Shown: positions 35,111 through 47,861 of the stretch, in pieces
Layout: the number at the start of each line of letters is the position of its first letter
Position numbering within the stretch: the first letter of the stretch is position 1
Source of the DNA: Clitopilus passeckerianus
Lineage: Eukaryota > Basidiomycota > Agaricomycetes > Agaricales > Entolomataceae
Length of the DNA: 64,000 bases
NCBI GenBank assembly: GCA_944990035.1
Contig: CALYLX010000035.1
Coordinates: 363,851 to 427,850, forward strand
Direction of reading: 5' to 3'
Notes under the pieces: model-generated
Told to the model about the DNA's origin: nothing
Databases searched by the model: none
What the model saw: the letters and a program-made list of their open reading frames with translations, nothing else
Made by a program: the position numbers and the translations under genes

Positions 35111-38100
35111 TTATGTGCTATCCTCGTCAGCCCTGGCCGCGTCTTCAGACGATCGACGGCCTTTTAAACTGGGACGTCGCCCTCCTAGATAAATGAAGAA
35201 ATGTTCAGTTGATCAAGCTCTTGGCAGAAGGTTATCGCAACGAACCCTGTGCTAAATCTGTGAAGCAGACATTAGCTGTCATGCGACCCATCAGAGCGAA
35301 CAGATTCACAAACCTTGTGCCAACTCCTCAAGTGACCGACCGGAATGCGGGGAAGATGTCACATCTAAATTCGGCTTGAGCTCATATGAACCTTTATAAA
35401 GCAATATCTAACTTACCACCCGCAGTCCACTTCCCGCTACCAATTCCGCTCGGGTTCATCGGGGGTGCTTTCAAACCTTCACCAGCACCAGTTGTCACAG
35501 GCGTCACTGTGCTAACCGAGTTCTTTCTGACCGGCGATGGTGTTCTTCTCCCTTTTGCAGGCACATGCAACCTCTCAGCAACGGATCTCGCCTGCTCAGC
35601 ACCGACACCGGCTATTCCGTCTGGCCGCAAATCTGCCCACATCTGTAAAGCTTTGATCGATCCCCACTCTATGATTTTGTTGTTTAACCAAAGCAGGGAG
35701 ACGGGCTTGGTGAGGAAATCGTTGCACCCAGCAGCAAGTGCTGCTACCCTGTCTGATTGAAGGGAAGAGGCGGTGAGGGCCACGATAATGACAGAGGATC
35801 GGTATGGTGTTGAAGCGGATTTCGTTTCGCTGGATGTCTCGGAGGGTGTTCGTGAAACATTGATATCTGGGGGATAGCCTGACGAAGCGTTCTGTGCTTC
35901 CATCCGCCTAATTTCTTTCGTTGCTTGAATACCATCCATGACCGGCATTTGAATGTCCATCTGGGCAATTCAATAAGCATACGTTTCAATTTGTGAATAG
36001 CCACTTACAAGAATGAGATGGAATCCCCCAGTCTTCCACTTCTCTACTGCCTCCTGCCCGTTATTTGCAACCTCGTACTTAATCTTCTTCTTCCTCATGA
36101 ACGTAGACAGAATAGTCTGGTTGATAGGGTTATCTGCAGGATATCTCATTAGTAACAGCCAAGACACCACTTCAAGCTGAACTTGCCATCGACGATCAAC
36201 ACACTAATCGGTGGAACGATCGTAGTATCTGCCTGCTTCGCCTTCTTCTTAGGAGTCCCCGCAGCCCCAGGAGACCCACCACCTCCATCCAAGTTTCTCC
36301 TCGGATTCGTTCCCCTCTTCAGAGATGTTGTCCCAGCGACGGGTTCAGCCCTCGGGCTGGCGGGAGGCGTCTTTCTCCTTTCTGCTTGCTGAGGTGTAGA
36401 TGTTGCAGATCTGCGAGGTGTGATCGTTCCAACCGTCCCACCACTCCCTTCCCTAGAAGGGCTTGCTGACGTATCGGGTGTCTCGTCAATACTGTTCACC
36501 CGGGGTGAATTTCTAATCGTTGGAGGTGTCGCGGTACCTCGAGTGGGAGGTGATGCTCCAACGCGCAATGTAGTTTCTTGAGGAGATGTAGATGTCGGAG
36601 ATTGAGAGACTGCATGCAGGGAGGCGAACGATAACGTCGACGGACTCGTGTTTGATATCGACAACCTTGAGGACGAACGTCTCCTAGTCGTTGGGTCTGT
36701 TGAAACTTGCAGGTGTCCCTTATCCCGTTCCATACTCTGAGTCGACGGTGTCTGCGAGGATTTCTGCTTCGGGTGGAAGAATATACCAGCTGGCTGTCCA
36801 TCTGGACTTTGTATGACCAGCCCAGAAGACGGAGAAGCACCGAGCTTCGTAACAGCCTCAGCAAAGTATTCTGCATTATCGGAGAGAGCGAGAGGGGAAG
36901 GGGATGGAGGATGGTTGTTATACAGCTCGCTAATATCTTTCGCAGATTTCGCTGAGCGGTCTGAATTGCTGCGAGAGCCCTGTGGTCGAACACCTCTTCC
37001 AGGCATACGCGGGCTGTCGCTAGGAGGTTCCATGTTGGCGTGATGGTTCTGAAAGAAGTACCCGCCAGTGTGTACACTGGGGCTGGTCGGTGTTGTGGCA
37101 ATGGGGGAGAATATGGGATCAACGACAGGTTTCGTGATGGCTGTGTGAAGTGCAGCCAAGAACCTGCGGGGTCCAGCAGGCTTCGGTATGATCATGATTT
37201 CGGGTATTGAAATGGCGGAACTGATGTGGAAGGCGATAACGGATTGTACGACGTCCTTGACCAGTTTGTAGTTCGACAAACTAGTAAAATGGACGATAAC
37301 GGAGGGCAATGGTGGTGGGGGAGGTGGCATGCTGATTTGACCGCCCATAGCTCGGGTGATCTGGGGTGATGATTTAGGACGATGGAATGCTGCCAATGAA
37401 GGCCGTTTGCGAAGTGCTGATCCCATGGACGCTTTCTCCGTTCTCATCAACCGCAAACGTTCCCGGAGAAACTCGATGTCATCGTCAATGAAAACGAATT
37501 CTTGAGTATCCAAAGAGGAAGTTTTATCCTTTGCGGTTGAGGTTTCCTGCGGGAGCACCGAGGCAGTAGCTATTGGTACTAGAGGGATTGACGCTCCAAG
37601 TTGTCCGAACGCTCCATTCGATAATCCGTCCACCTCGCCATTTGGTGAAATGTGGGTAACATCCATACCCCAGGTGGTGAGGTAGCTTGTGAGGTGCTGA
37701 GCGAAGGACCCCTTCTCATCGGCATAAAGGGTGACCCGCTTCCCTCTCAGGCTCTCTGCGAATGCAATCAACTGTTCAACGGAAGGTTCGCCTGAGATTG
37801 GATCCTCTTCGCTGAGCAGGGTGGCAATAGGCGTCGCAGCGGCAGATACGCCCTGATCGAGAGTAAGAGAAAGTTCGCAGGAACGGCCGTAAGTGATGGA
37901 CTTGGAGGGAGGGAGGTCTGTGGTTATAGTAGCGCCTAGTTGGTAAAGTAATCGTCTGAGTAACATGCTCGTGAAGTTGGGGAGAGGTCGAGAGGGTGGA
38001 AGTTTGCCATCCTGAGTGGCATCACTGTTGAACTTGTGCGATATTCGAACAGCGCAAGAAAGCGCACGTTCGTCAGCTTTGGCTGAAGCTACTTCCTCCT

Positions 38101-39108
38101 CCGTAGTTTTCGTGTCTAAAGGACCAACGAGCAGTCCCAGCTCAATGGAATCGCCCGGCTTTGCCGTTGTTAAGATTTGTCGGACCATCTGAATACTCAA
38201 TCAATTTCACAATAGGCTCTTTAGGCAACGTGCAGACTTACGTGTGAAAGGATGTACGACATGCCATTCTCGTCGCCTTGCACAACAACGTGGCGTAGAC
38301 CCATGTCGTCACCGTGGTAAATGACGAGATCCACGCAGGCCAAAGCAGCTGCACCACTGAGTGAATCGCCAACACTCTGGAGCATCTCACCGATGTCGAA
38401 TTCAGTCAAAGAATTGGGTGTAGGGGGTGGTGGTGGGATGTCCGGAGATAGGTTTCCTGCTCTTGACGGAGAGCAAAGTCCTGACATATGCTCGGAAATG
38501 TAGTTGAGATTCTTCATTGTCGTAAGCATGGCGGATATTGACGATGTCGGTACGGATAGGGAGCACGCTGAGAATTGCTCTTTGGCAGGGTCGAGGAGTT
38601 GAGGAGGGGATATATGAAGCATCGTCTGGATCATCATCTGGACAGAGTCCGCCAGTTCAATGGACAGTTCCTGCAGCCTGGTAGACTCAGGGGAAGCAGG
38701 TTCGTCTGGGATCGGCGAGACAACATCAGATTTATAAGGATGCTTCAAATATCCGATTTGTGAAGGTAGGGGCAAGGATAAGGCTCGAGAGAATCGTGGA
38801 GGACCAGGGGATCGTGAGGGTTGCGAATTATCGCCATTGCTCTGGACTGGTGCCGCCTCTTCGCTCCGATGCTCAGGTTTAGAATCTTCGTTCCCAGATT
38901 CTCCCTGAGAGTCGTATTCCTCGTCGCTCGCAGAGTCTCGGGGCTGCCTTTCAAGAGGTACAGAGACTTGGCGCGTCAGATGTTCCTCTGGCCAAGAAAC
39001 ACTGAACTTGGACGAAGATGGTATGCCCACTACCCTTCCTTCTGGAGTCACATATTCGTTCCCGTTAACAGCCGGTAGTCGTACGGTTGGCAGCACAGGA
39101 GCACTCAT
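35111..39108 (-). CDS. SSK1: Response regulator SSK1 (HOG osmosensing pathway)
   Basis: Receiver of the Sln1-Ypd1 phosphorelay; its unphosphorylated form activates the MAPKKK Ssk2/22. The protein starts MSAPVLPTVRLPAVNGNEYV. The first 900 residues are mostly Ser/Pro-rich linker with a semi-ordered N-terminal part, including TRLQELSIELADSVQMMIQ. The receiver domain lies after KKKAKQADTTIVPPISVLIV: it has the acidic pair in VDDNPINQTIL, the phospho-acceptor Asp in LILMDIQMPVMDG, the Thr switch in IIVALTAS and the Lys in FLTKPVSLLWL. A downstream extension (LRPDGIAGVGAEQARSVAER) is Ssk1-specific. Small 3' exons after a GTAAGT donor end in RPSLKGRRSSEDAARADEDS at 35111; reading through instead would stop at 35394. 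Confidence 0.9.
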
Positions 39109-39673
39109 AGCCTAAGCTTGCCTCGTGCTGGGATGGCAGCGAGATGGTGAGCTTTCTGGAATTACAAGGTCAGCTCAGATCATCTTCATAACAGTTGCAA
39201 CGTGCTCAGGTAACTTTACCTTCCACTTCAAGCTGGGCACTACACTGAGAAAATCTTCGTTTTAAAGGCCTAAAAGAAAGAAAGGAGCGTCGATTCGGTC
39301 GTTGCTGGCGCTCGCCGCGGTGGTCGACGACCCCCGCCTTTCAGATAATGCCAACAGGTGCCGGGTGCTTGTAAATCAAACAAGTCTAAACAAACCTCGA
39401 TCTTCATTTGCCTTCATTCTGCCAGTTCCGTCCGGCATTTCCGGTCTTTTTTATCAAAGACTCTCAAACTCTCGTCATTCGGTATGAAGATTTGCATTCA
39501 TTCGGAGTATTACACTGCAGTAAAAAATATAGCCAACCTACTTCAAGACTCGGAAAACCCGCTAGTGTTCCAATGTAGCACCAGTAAAAGTCCTCAAAGC
39601 CACTCCATCTCCCCAATACACCTCACTTTCCTATACGCGTTCCAAACGATTAGTACATCAATTCAACATCACC
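39109..39673. other. Intergenic between SSK1 5' side and ARS2 3' side
   Basis: Both neighbours are on the minus strand. The region should hold the SSK1 promoter and the 3' end of ARS2. The plus-strand open frames (39302-39687) have no recognisable product. Confidence 0.5.
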
Positions 39674-42600
39674 CTATACAAAATTAACCATTAGTAAAAC
39701 GGTCCATCTGGAACACAGACCAAAACCCACCTCAGCAACGGAATCCATGTCATGGTAGCTGACTCTCTTGCCGACCGCAGCTCGAGGATCCTCTTTCGCG
39801 TCAGGAGGCGGTGGCGGTGGTGGACCACCAGATTGGGTGCCGTTCCTCCTTCGGCCAGCGTTACCATTGCCACTGCTGGTACTAGGGCCACCGCTCGTCA
39901 AAGCTTGGTCCAAAGCAGCAGGCGATGGCTTCGGCGGTAAACCAATGCCTGGAGGCAAGCTGCTTTCACCACCAGGAGCGTACCCACTGATTCGCTCGCT
40001 CAATCGACGGGCAGTGAGAGACTCATCGCGACGGGAAGCGGGAGGTGGTGGGTATCCTATAGGGGCTCCATAGGGGGCACCTTGGTAATATGGGTCGTAG
40101 TGGCCGGAGTGATATGGGGGAGGATAAGCTCCGGGAGGGGGATATCCACCTCCAGGAGGAGGGTAGTAAGCTGGACGACCATAGTCCGCGCCGTAATATG
40201 CCGGGGGTGCGGCAATGCCATATGCCTGTGGTGGTGGCCCCTGTGTCGTATTTCCTGTGTTCGGTGGAGGATGCGTAAACGGCTGAATATGATGTGGGTC
40301 GAGGGCGAAGTTATTGAAATAGGGAATCTAGAGCAATAAAATTCAGCCGGTATCGTTAGACCACTGTAAGAAGAGGCGTACGTCATCGAGCTGCTTGACC
40401 AACTCCGAATGTTTGTTGGAAATATGCTTCTCGACAAAGGAGGTTGCTTTAAAGAGCTTCTGACAGGTCTTGCACCTGAATTTGCCTTCGTCTTCTTGCT
40501 TGACGTGGGGCTCGACCGCCTTTGCAAGCTCACTGTCAAACCAGTTAGGCCTAGCTGTGAGATAGAAAGAGAAGGATGACGTACTCATCGTAGTTCTTCC
40601 CCATATACGCTCGAGGATCGACACCATCACGGTTGATGAGCAGAGCAAGTTTATTGTCCAGCCAATCCAGCCATCGGTCATCTATGAGAGAACAATAAGC
40701 AAAGGACTTATAATATCTCTGGATATATTTAGACAAACCATTCCTGACGCCTCTCCGGTTATCGTTCTTCACATTCTCCTTAGTCTCCTTTTCCTTCTCA
40801 ACCTGGACATCCTCTATGTCGTCACCCTCCTCCTTCTCTTTCTTCTCTGCCTCAGCTGCGCGTATCTCCTCCACTTGGGCTTTGGATAAGGGTTTGCGCA
40901 CGTGCTTGATACACTTGCGTTGCAGCTCTTCGACGTGATCGGTGACGACAGAGCAGTAGTAACATGTGTTAAAAGCAGCACGAAGGTAGTCCAGGTAAAG
41001 GTCCAGGGAAACAACAGTCTGCGAAGGACCCATTAGCAAAAGCACGCCGAATATATGAAATAATAATCCAGTACCTTCTTCTCCTCATACGCCTTCTCAT
41101 CGTTGAGGTCAACAAGCCCATGCTCTCGCAAATCAGTCATGACTTTCTCAATCCTCCTCTCGACTGCCTCACTTCCGTTCTCACTGGGTTCCTGATCTTC
41201 GTCACTGTCCATCTGCTCGGCTTCTCCATTTGCATGTTCGCTGGTTTCACCATCGGCAGTCTGCCCTTGTTCAGCCTTTCCCTTGGTAGGCTTATATTGG
41301 CGGAGAGTGGCTGCTTGTTCCTCAAGGACCAAGGCGAGTTGCTTGGCTGTAGCGAGATCCTTTTGCAGTCGCTCCGGTTTGCTGGCAACATCCGGGGTGT
41401 AACGTATCTTGTTGGTGAACGGCTTCGTGTTATGGTTGACGTGGAGTTTAAAACCCTCAATCTGCGGTACATGTTAGGATGACGTTTCGATGTAGCTCAT
41501 ATTTAGAGATGCCACCTTTTTCTCAGACAGCTCAGTGAGGACAGCAGGAATATCTACGTCCTCACTAAACTTCATCCAGCCAGCACGGTAGTAATTTCTC
41601 TTTTGCAGAGGATCACCCAAAGCAAGATGAACGAAGCCTGAAATTTTGCCGCAAGCCTATGAGCAGGGGGTAAGCTGTCGTCGACGTGGCAAAAGCAATT
41701 GAAAAACCTCTTCGAGCTTCACCCGACCAATGTCAGGAGGAATAGTGCGAATCATGATCTGGTTACCCTCAGTAGGCACAGAAATTTCTTCGCCGCGATT
41801 GTTGCGCCTGTCCGAGAAGTTTCTTCCATGGGTATCGCCTCTTCCAGCGTCGTTGTCTCCGGCATCATCGTCGACATCATTGAACGTAGCGTCGTCATCA
41901 CCAGTCTTAGTATCATCATTGGCACCATTGGTCTCCGTTTCGCCGTTCGCAGCACCATTTTGAGCGTCCTCGGATGCGTTCAGATCGGGATCGAACTTTC
42001 CAGACTCAAGATCGTGAAGGAAGGACTCAATTCGACCTTTCCAGCCTTCCTTCCTTACACGCATACGCAGATTGTGCATTTCTGGTGCGGGATCGTACTT
42101 TTCTGAAAACCAAGGGAACTTTCTATGATGATCAAACATGATTTGTAACTGAAATATTGTTAGTCGAGAAAGAATAGTTGAATGGTATACGCTTACCTGG
42201 TTGGCAGCAAAATCCTTCTTGTACTTCTCCCATCTGCTTTTAATACCATTGCGGGGCTTGGAACCATCTCCAGCCTCTTGTTCAGCAGCTTTGTCGGCAT
42301 TATCTTCGTCTGTGGCTTCCTGAGGGTGGAAGAAGCGGAACCACTCGGCGAACTGCTTCAGGGTTGCAGGATAGTCAAAAGTATGTGGGTCCGGTGGAGG
42401 GCGGCGTGCAGGCGGATAACTGGACCCATAGCTTCTCCGTGGCGAGTAGCCTCCATAGCCGCCACGAGAATGTGTGTCTGTGAAAGAACGTTAGTATGTA
42501 ATACCTATGACAGCAAATGATGCAAACCATAATCATCATTGTAGCGTGGACGTGGCTCATAACGGTCTCGTTCGTAGGGCGACAATGACCTCCTTCGTTT

Positions 42601-42838
42601 ACGGCCAACTGCAACTCATGAATTAGCAGCTTATTAATGTCAACAAAGGGACAGACAGACCATCGTCTACGGGACTCCGGCTTCTCCCACGACGACCATA
42701 GTCATAAGCCCTGTCACGGTCATAACTCCCGTATCTGTCATACTCCCAGTCTGCACGGTAAGGATCTGGGTTAGCATCCATATAAGATGGCCTTGACCGT
42801 GGGGAGCGTGAGCGCGAACGGGGAGGATAGTACGACAT
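39674..42838 (-). CDS. ARS2/SERRATE zinc-finger protein
   Basis: Nuclear adaptor that joins the cap-binding complex to RNA export, 3'-end processing and decay machineries. The start MSYYPPRSRSRSPRSRPSYM is Arg-Ser rich. Next come a SERRATE/Ars2 N-terminal block (FDYPATLKQFAEWFRFFHPQ, then RWEKYKKDFAANQ and KFPWFSEKYDPAPE), an acidic insert (about 41750-41990), and a central RRM-like stretch (GNQIMIRTIPPDIGRVKLEE, FVHLALGDPLQKRNYYRAGW). The C2H2 finger is intact: KFRCKTCQKLFKATSFVEKHISNKH. The tail is Pro/Gly/Tyr-rich. Around nine exons are needed. The last few residues are uncertain because a possible short intron near 39700 cannot be proven. Confidence 0.9.
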
Positions 42839-43305
42839 ATTTTAAGAGAACAAACTGAGAGTATTTGAGAGAGAAGAGAGGAGATTATCAGAGACTGGAA
42901 GCGAGAGGTCGAGCATGATGAAGCACAGACCTCTTAGGATCACGACACGGTTAGCGCTGGTCGCTGGCTAGAACAGTGAGCTTGACTTCGAGCTCAACGT
43001 GTGTACGCGATCAAGCTGTAACATACTCGTTACCACCACGCTTGTGGACAATTCGAAGCGCCGACAGAAACCTTACAAACTCCGACTCTTGGAGAATATA
43101 AGAGGCGGAAATGTTACGCCACTTCATTCTGAACCCCAGCATGGAAATGATAATCATTACTTCTGGACTATTGCACGCAATTCCTTGAGAACTTGGTGGA
43201 TCTGATATATTATGCCTACGCTATTGATAAAAAGTTTGAAAATCTCGTGTTCACCAATACAATGGCCCAAGGAAGCTCGTATCAAACGAAGGCTAGGGCC
43301 AACCA
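42839..43305. other. Upstream region of ARS2
   Basis: Sequence between the ARS2 start and the 3' end of the DUF6534 gene, both on the minus strand. No gene is seen; the plus-strand frame at 43193-43522 is the complement of the DUF6534 C-terminus. Confidence 0.5.
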
Positions 43306-44906
43306 TCAGACACGATTTTCTACCATGGGCTGGTTTAACTTACATCTCTTTGGAGGTATCAAAAGATACGCTGATGATGTCTGGCTATTGAAGGAGTTTT
43401 CTGGGTTGACATTACTCGGGAAGGACAGGCTAGGCCTCGATGGGATGGGTTTCTGTGGCGCTTCCCTAAGCCTTCTCAGCCGGAGCCTGATATTGAGCCT
43501 TTGTGGAGTTGAGTATGACTGATAAGTGTCGAACAACGGGCGGACGTACGAGAATAAGGCAGAAATGGCATAGACTAAATATAAGGTAGGTGCTTCGTGA
43601 TTCAGGGGAAATAGAATGAACTCACATCCGCATGCAGAGTGGTAGAGGGCAATCCAGATTGCTAGGGCATTCTGTGAGACAAATTCAAAACGGAGTTCGA
43701 TATCGCTCACAGGAGTGATCGAAGAGCAAGAACTGTGCAGAGGCTACGTCAGTGCCTATCGCCTCCATTCATATGGCTTGTACTCACGCAGATAATCATC
43801 GATGCAGAGATGAGACTAGGAGACAATCCGCTCAGTTTACTCTGACGTATTGCATCTGCAAGATGACTTGCCTAGTTATTAGTTCGGTGCCTTGAAGAGG
43901 AAGTCAAGAAATGTCGACCGAAGAATGAGATCGAAGCATACCGATGCACAAGAATATGACCCGCTCAATCAACAAAGACGTTCTGCAACCTTGGTCATTA
44001 ACATTGCACACTTGCCAGTAGAGCACACTTACTGGTTGAAGGCGTGATTTTTCCTCGTCCACAGATCGTAGCAGAGGGCTATCGTCATAAGGTTGTCACA
44101 AACGGCGCCTAGTAGCTCGAAGTTGTCAACCAGCTCTTCACTCCAGGACTCTAAACGCACCTGTTATCCACACAGACACTAACAGCCACCTAGATCCGTC
44201 GACCAGCTGGTTCATCGTTGGGACTATCACGCTTTTCACTCCAACAGTCGTTGCAAGGCATATCCGAGCCAAGATGACAACAGAGATTATGGCGGGCATT
44301 ACTCTTCTCTGCGTGACTTTCCAGAGGCGTAAGAGGAAAAACACCTGAGGAGACGTTAAAAAGGCAGCTCCAGCGAGTTAGGTGTTGGGGTGTACGACTT
44401 ACTTGTACCATCGTGGAGACTATCACGCTCAAGAATAATATCACATTCGTTGTTCTTGGAAGAACGATGTTTGCTGGGTTGAAATGCCCAGCTTGCGAGA
44501 TGATCATAACATAGGCGGCATGGGACAAGCAGATTTGGTGGATGAATTCCAAACTCCTGGAGTGACTTCAGAAAACTGAGTAGGCCTGCCGTGATGAAAC
44601 ACCATACCAGAGGGTAAGCACCTGAAATTGCATACAGCATCAGTCTCTTGGTCATTAACCCGCTCAGATGCACTCACGAAGAGTTTCAGTGAAAGCGGAT
44701 CATTCTTGAAGTTCTTGTAGTACGAATAGGCCTGCAATCATAACAGATCCAGTCAAAACAGATCTCTATCTTTCCCTTCAAGTCGGTAAAATCTGGCCAA
44801 GCCTCACCTGAACCGTCACGAACCCAAATAGAAACAGCGCAATCGTAGACCCAACCTGAATCGCGCCCAGATGCTTGCCTACGTACATAGGCGTAGTAGA
44901 CGCCAT
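43306..44906 (-). CDS. DUF6534-type seven-helix membrane protein
   Basis: Member of a large Agaricomycete-specific family of integral membrane proteins of unknown function. The start MASTTPMYVGKHLGAIQVGS leads into the first helix (TIALFLFGFVTVQ), then AYSYYKNFKNDPLSLKLF, the family hallmark loop (YYxxFxxDPxxLK). Helix 2 and 3 follow (VLTLWSLEFIHQICLSHAAYV), then NVILFLSVIVSTMVQVFFLLRLWKVT and RVMPAIISVVILARICLATTVG. After a short intron comes the family block GAVCDNLMTIALCYDLWTRKN. The C-terminus FYAISALFSYSYSTPQRLNIR matches the usual final helix and LNAR-like motif. About nine to ten exons; the joins at 43700-43930 are the least certain. Confidence 0.72.
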
Positions 44907-45653
44907 GCTTCGTTGTAGGCGGATAAAAGACGGGGTATTCCTTGCATGGCCGTTCGACCAGCCATCTACTAATATGATCCTCAGTAAAGCTGTTAGAGAG
45001 GGCATCAATCACCCAAACTTGAAGTTTGAACGCCTCTATCATCCCGTGATAACAGCGCCACAAATGATCGGTAGAGAAATAAGCATGAGCGGGAGTCGGT
45101 ACCCCACAAGTATTAGTCTTAAGACCGATATGCGTTCTGGCGTGCAGGTGAGTTCTTTAGTCTCGCACCTCAGGAGCGTGCAAAACCTCGTCGTAATCCT
45201 CAGAGGTCATATCGAAGGATGCATTACGATGAAACAGTGTGTGTTCTATCTCACACCCCCGGTCCGGCTCTGACAGGAATGTATTTTGGCGCTCGTGGAG
45301 AGCTCCCGTCCCTTATCACAGCCTCTTCATTGGGAGCAAAGCTTGGATGAAGCAGATGCAGGTGTCGGCTGTCGTAAAGAGCTATGCCTGGTTGCAATTG
45401 ATTATTCAAGCCAGGTAGGAGCACAGTCGATTCGCCTGTGAGGACTCGATGGATTCATGGAAGCAGGTTATACTCGATGGGGGTCCTGAGCCGTTAATGC
45501 CGAGCAGTGATACACCAGCAGCACGAGACACAAGGTCCCACAGGCCGAGGCGGTGAGGGGCGTTTGCGTGTGTGCAGGTAAGGGTAGGTCACGGGATGTG
45601 GGAATATATTACAAGATATCGAATACAATGCACATGCACCTCTCTCGTAGAAG
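44907..45653. other. Upstream region of the DUF6534 gene
   Basis: Nothing gene-like is supported. Open frames on both strands at 44875-45273 mirror the first exon of the DUF6534 gene or are short and unrecognisable. A minus-strand frame at 45494-45718 overlaps the SPT4 last exon out of frame. Confidence 0.45.
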
Positions 45654-46135
45654 TTAATCTTGGTCCGTTTGATCTCTTGGTCGGTATGTGATCTCTCTTG
45701 CTTGCAATTCCTGCTCAATCTCGTCTGGTATCCTACCCTTTACACGAACGGCGTACATGCCCCTCGTATATTTGGCTGCAAAAGTTAAATCCTTTAGAGT
45801 CTGTAGCGGCAAATGAAGAATGTTTTACGCACATGTTCTTTGCCATCGTGCAACCCAGGAATTTTCAGGGTCCACCACAGCTATGACACCGTCGAAGTAC
45901 GGTGTTGTGCATGTGCTTACACGATCAGGAGCATTTGAAAGCTACAGGCAACTGCGCAGTTAGCTCCTCCGGGGTAAGTTAGAAACAGGTTGCTGCTAAC
46001 CTGCAGAATATCCTCGCAATTTGGGCAGCCATAGCGCCTGAAGTCTTGCGGCATGAGGATGATTGAGCAAAGCATGCATGCTCTCAGCTGTTTTGATCTC
46101 GGTGCGGTAGGAATAGGGGCGTCTGGAGCGGACAT
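45654..46135 (-). CDS. SPT4: Transcription elongation factor SPT4
   Basis: Small zinc protein that pairs with Spt5 (DSIF) to keep RNA polymerase II elongating. Three exons (46001-46135, 45833-45941, 45654-45775) give 121 aa. The zinc finger is complete: Cys20-x2-Cys23 (RACMLCSII) and Cys37-x2-Cys40 (RYGCPNCEDIL). The Spt5-binding and core blocks CTTPYFDGVIAVVDPENSWVARWQR and YTRGMYAVRVKGRIPDEIEQEL are highly typical. The start MSAPDAPIPTAP has normal length for the family. The gene is head to head with HEM25, with starts 369 bp apart. Confidence 0.94.
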
Positions 46136-46503
46136 TTTTGGCCTTTTCAAGCAGAAGAAGGTGTGCTAGTCGCTGCGTATAACTTGGAGGAGCACTTCAG
46201 AGACTACAGGTGTCTTCGGTAAAGACGCTAAGCTCGGCGCGCTCTTCATGCAGAGAGCTGTTTGGCATTTCCCCAAAAAACAAACAGCATCGATCACGTG
46301 GCAGCGTCTCGATTTGGAAACGCGTCCGACGCGTATGAGGTCAGACTCATGCCCGAAGCGTTCCTATTCTTCACCGCGACGACCACACCCTTTCTAACGC
46401 CCAGGACACCATAAATAACGGCCTCGAGGGCATCTACGAAGGTTCCAAAGCCCCGTAACCAACTTCCAACTGAGACTTTATCGCACACCTCCCTTTCAAG
46501 CGG
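46136..46503. promoter_or_regulatory. Divergent promoter region between SPT4 and HEM25
   Basis: The SPT4 start (46135, minus) and HEM25 start (46504, plus) enclose 368 bp, so both promoters lie here. A minus-strand open frame (46294-46488) is not supported as a gene. No TATA box is seen. Confidence 0.55.
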
Positions 46504-47861
46504 ATGAAAAATGTCGGGCAGCAGCTCTATTCAGGTATGTGCAAGACTATCGGCATCGAGGGCGCAATTGATGGTGAATTAGGTGCCCTATCTGGACTTG
46601 CAACAACAATATCGCTCCAACCTTGTGAGTTCTTGACTTTACTGAAGTTGGGCGAATTCAGGGCTAACATACTTGCGCCATAAAGTGGACTTGCTGAAGA
46701 CACGGTTGCAACAAGGAGATGGAAGGACGGGCACACAGTATGCTTCCTGCTCATAATGGACCGCTCTTATGTCTTATTAAGCTACCGCCTCTAGTCACGG
46801 AACTATGATTCTCCGTACTGCAGGAAATGTCGTGAAAGACCGAGGTTTCTTTGGTCTTTGGAGAGGGACGAATGCGTCTCTAATAAGGTATCTCAAGGAA
46901 CGTCGCCACTCCCGAACCTTCCTGACCTCTGCAGGAACGTACCAGGTGTCGCCATGTACATGGCCACCCTAACCCAACTACGGACCGTAATGGCTACTAG
47001 CCCGTATTTTGCCACTGTCAAATCCCCTCAATCCTCCAACTCTCGTTCCTCCGTGCTACCTCAGCTGACTCCCACGGGCAACCTTCTATCAGGGGCTTTC
47101 TCTCGAGTGAGCGTAGGTTTCATCTTGAATCCTTTCTCGGTCTTGAAAGCCCGGTATGAGGTATAAATTCCATGCAAACTTATACTTGGTTCATTCCTAA
47201 TTTCTAGTGTTCAGAGTAGTATGTATGGATACAAGAGCTTATCAGGAGCCTTTTTGGAGATTACCAAGAGAGGGCCGCATGAACTTTTCAGAGGCTTCCT
47301 ACCCAGTGCATTGCGAGATGCTCCCTACGCGGGTCTCTTTGTCGTTTTCTATGAGGGGATCAAGAGGAAAGTTGGTGAGTCGTTGATTGTCGCTTATTTA
47401 GGCTACGTCATACTAACTTATTTTCAGCACCTGCCTTAACCAATGGGACTGGTGTCAACTCTGCCGCTGTTCATATGATATCAGCAGCCTCTGCTGGCGC
47501 GATTTCTACTCTTGCCACACATCCATTTGATGTGATCAAGGTCAGTAAATCCACCCTATGGCTATTTTTCACCGACCTGACTCTATCTTTGCCTAGACGA
47601 AGATCCAAGTTCGTAATGAGGAGCGGTATCACGGCCTTTGGAGAACGGCTAAGACAATATGGAAGGTAGGCACTTGTCTCGATTTTCTCCAAATACGATG
47701 ACTGATCGGGAGATTAGCAACGGGGTATAGGAGGCTACTTTGACGGTGCTTCCCTTCGACTCACGAGAAAGGTACTCAGCTCAGCTGTTGGCTGGGCTGT
47801 GTATGAGGGCGTTCTGCTGTTCGTCCATAAACCACGAAAGTCCTCTGATTCGGACGATTGA
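46504..47861 (+). CDS. HEM25: Mitochondrial glycine carrier HEM25/SLC25A38
   Basis: Imports glycine into mitochondria for the first step of haem synthesis. Nine exons join in frame and give 309 aa: 46504-46534, 46583-46624, 46686-46737, 46795-46887, 46935-47160, 47215-47374, 47428-47540, 47597-47665, 47718-47861. The start MKNVGQQLYSGALSGLATTI is reached only by using the ATG at 46504 with a 48-nt first intron. The three carrier motifs are LQPLDLLKTRLQ, LNPFSVLKARYE and THPFDVIKTKIQ. Family-specific blocks include RGFFGLWRGTNASLIRNVPGVAMYM and GPHELFRGFLPSALRDAPYAGLFVVFYE. The C-terminus is HKPRKSSDSDD. Confidence 0.92.

Noticed and set aside
35394..35412. SSK1 ending at 35394 with the read-through tail KLDIAL
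   Set aside because: A GTAAGT donor precedes it and three further small exons join in frame to a plausible C-terminus at 35111, so the shorter reading was not used.
44686..45063. 125-codon minus-strand open frame overlapping the DUF6534 first exon
   Set aside because: It is out of frame with the recognised family start and has no similarity of its own.
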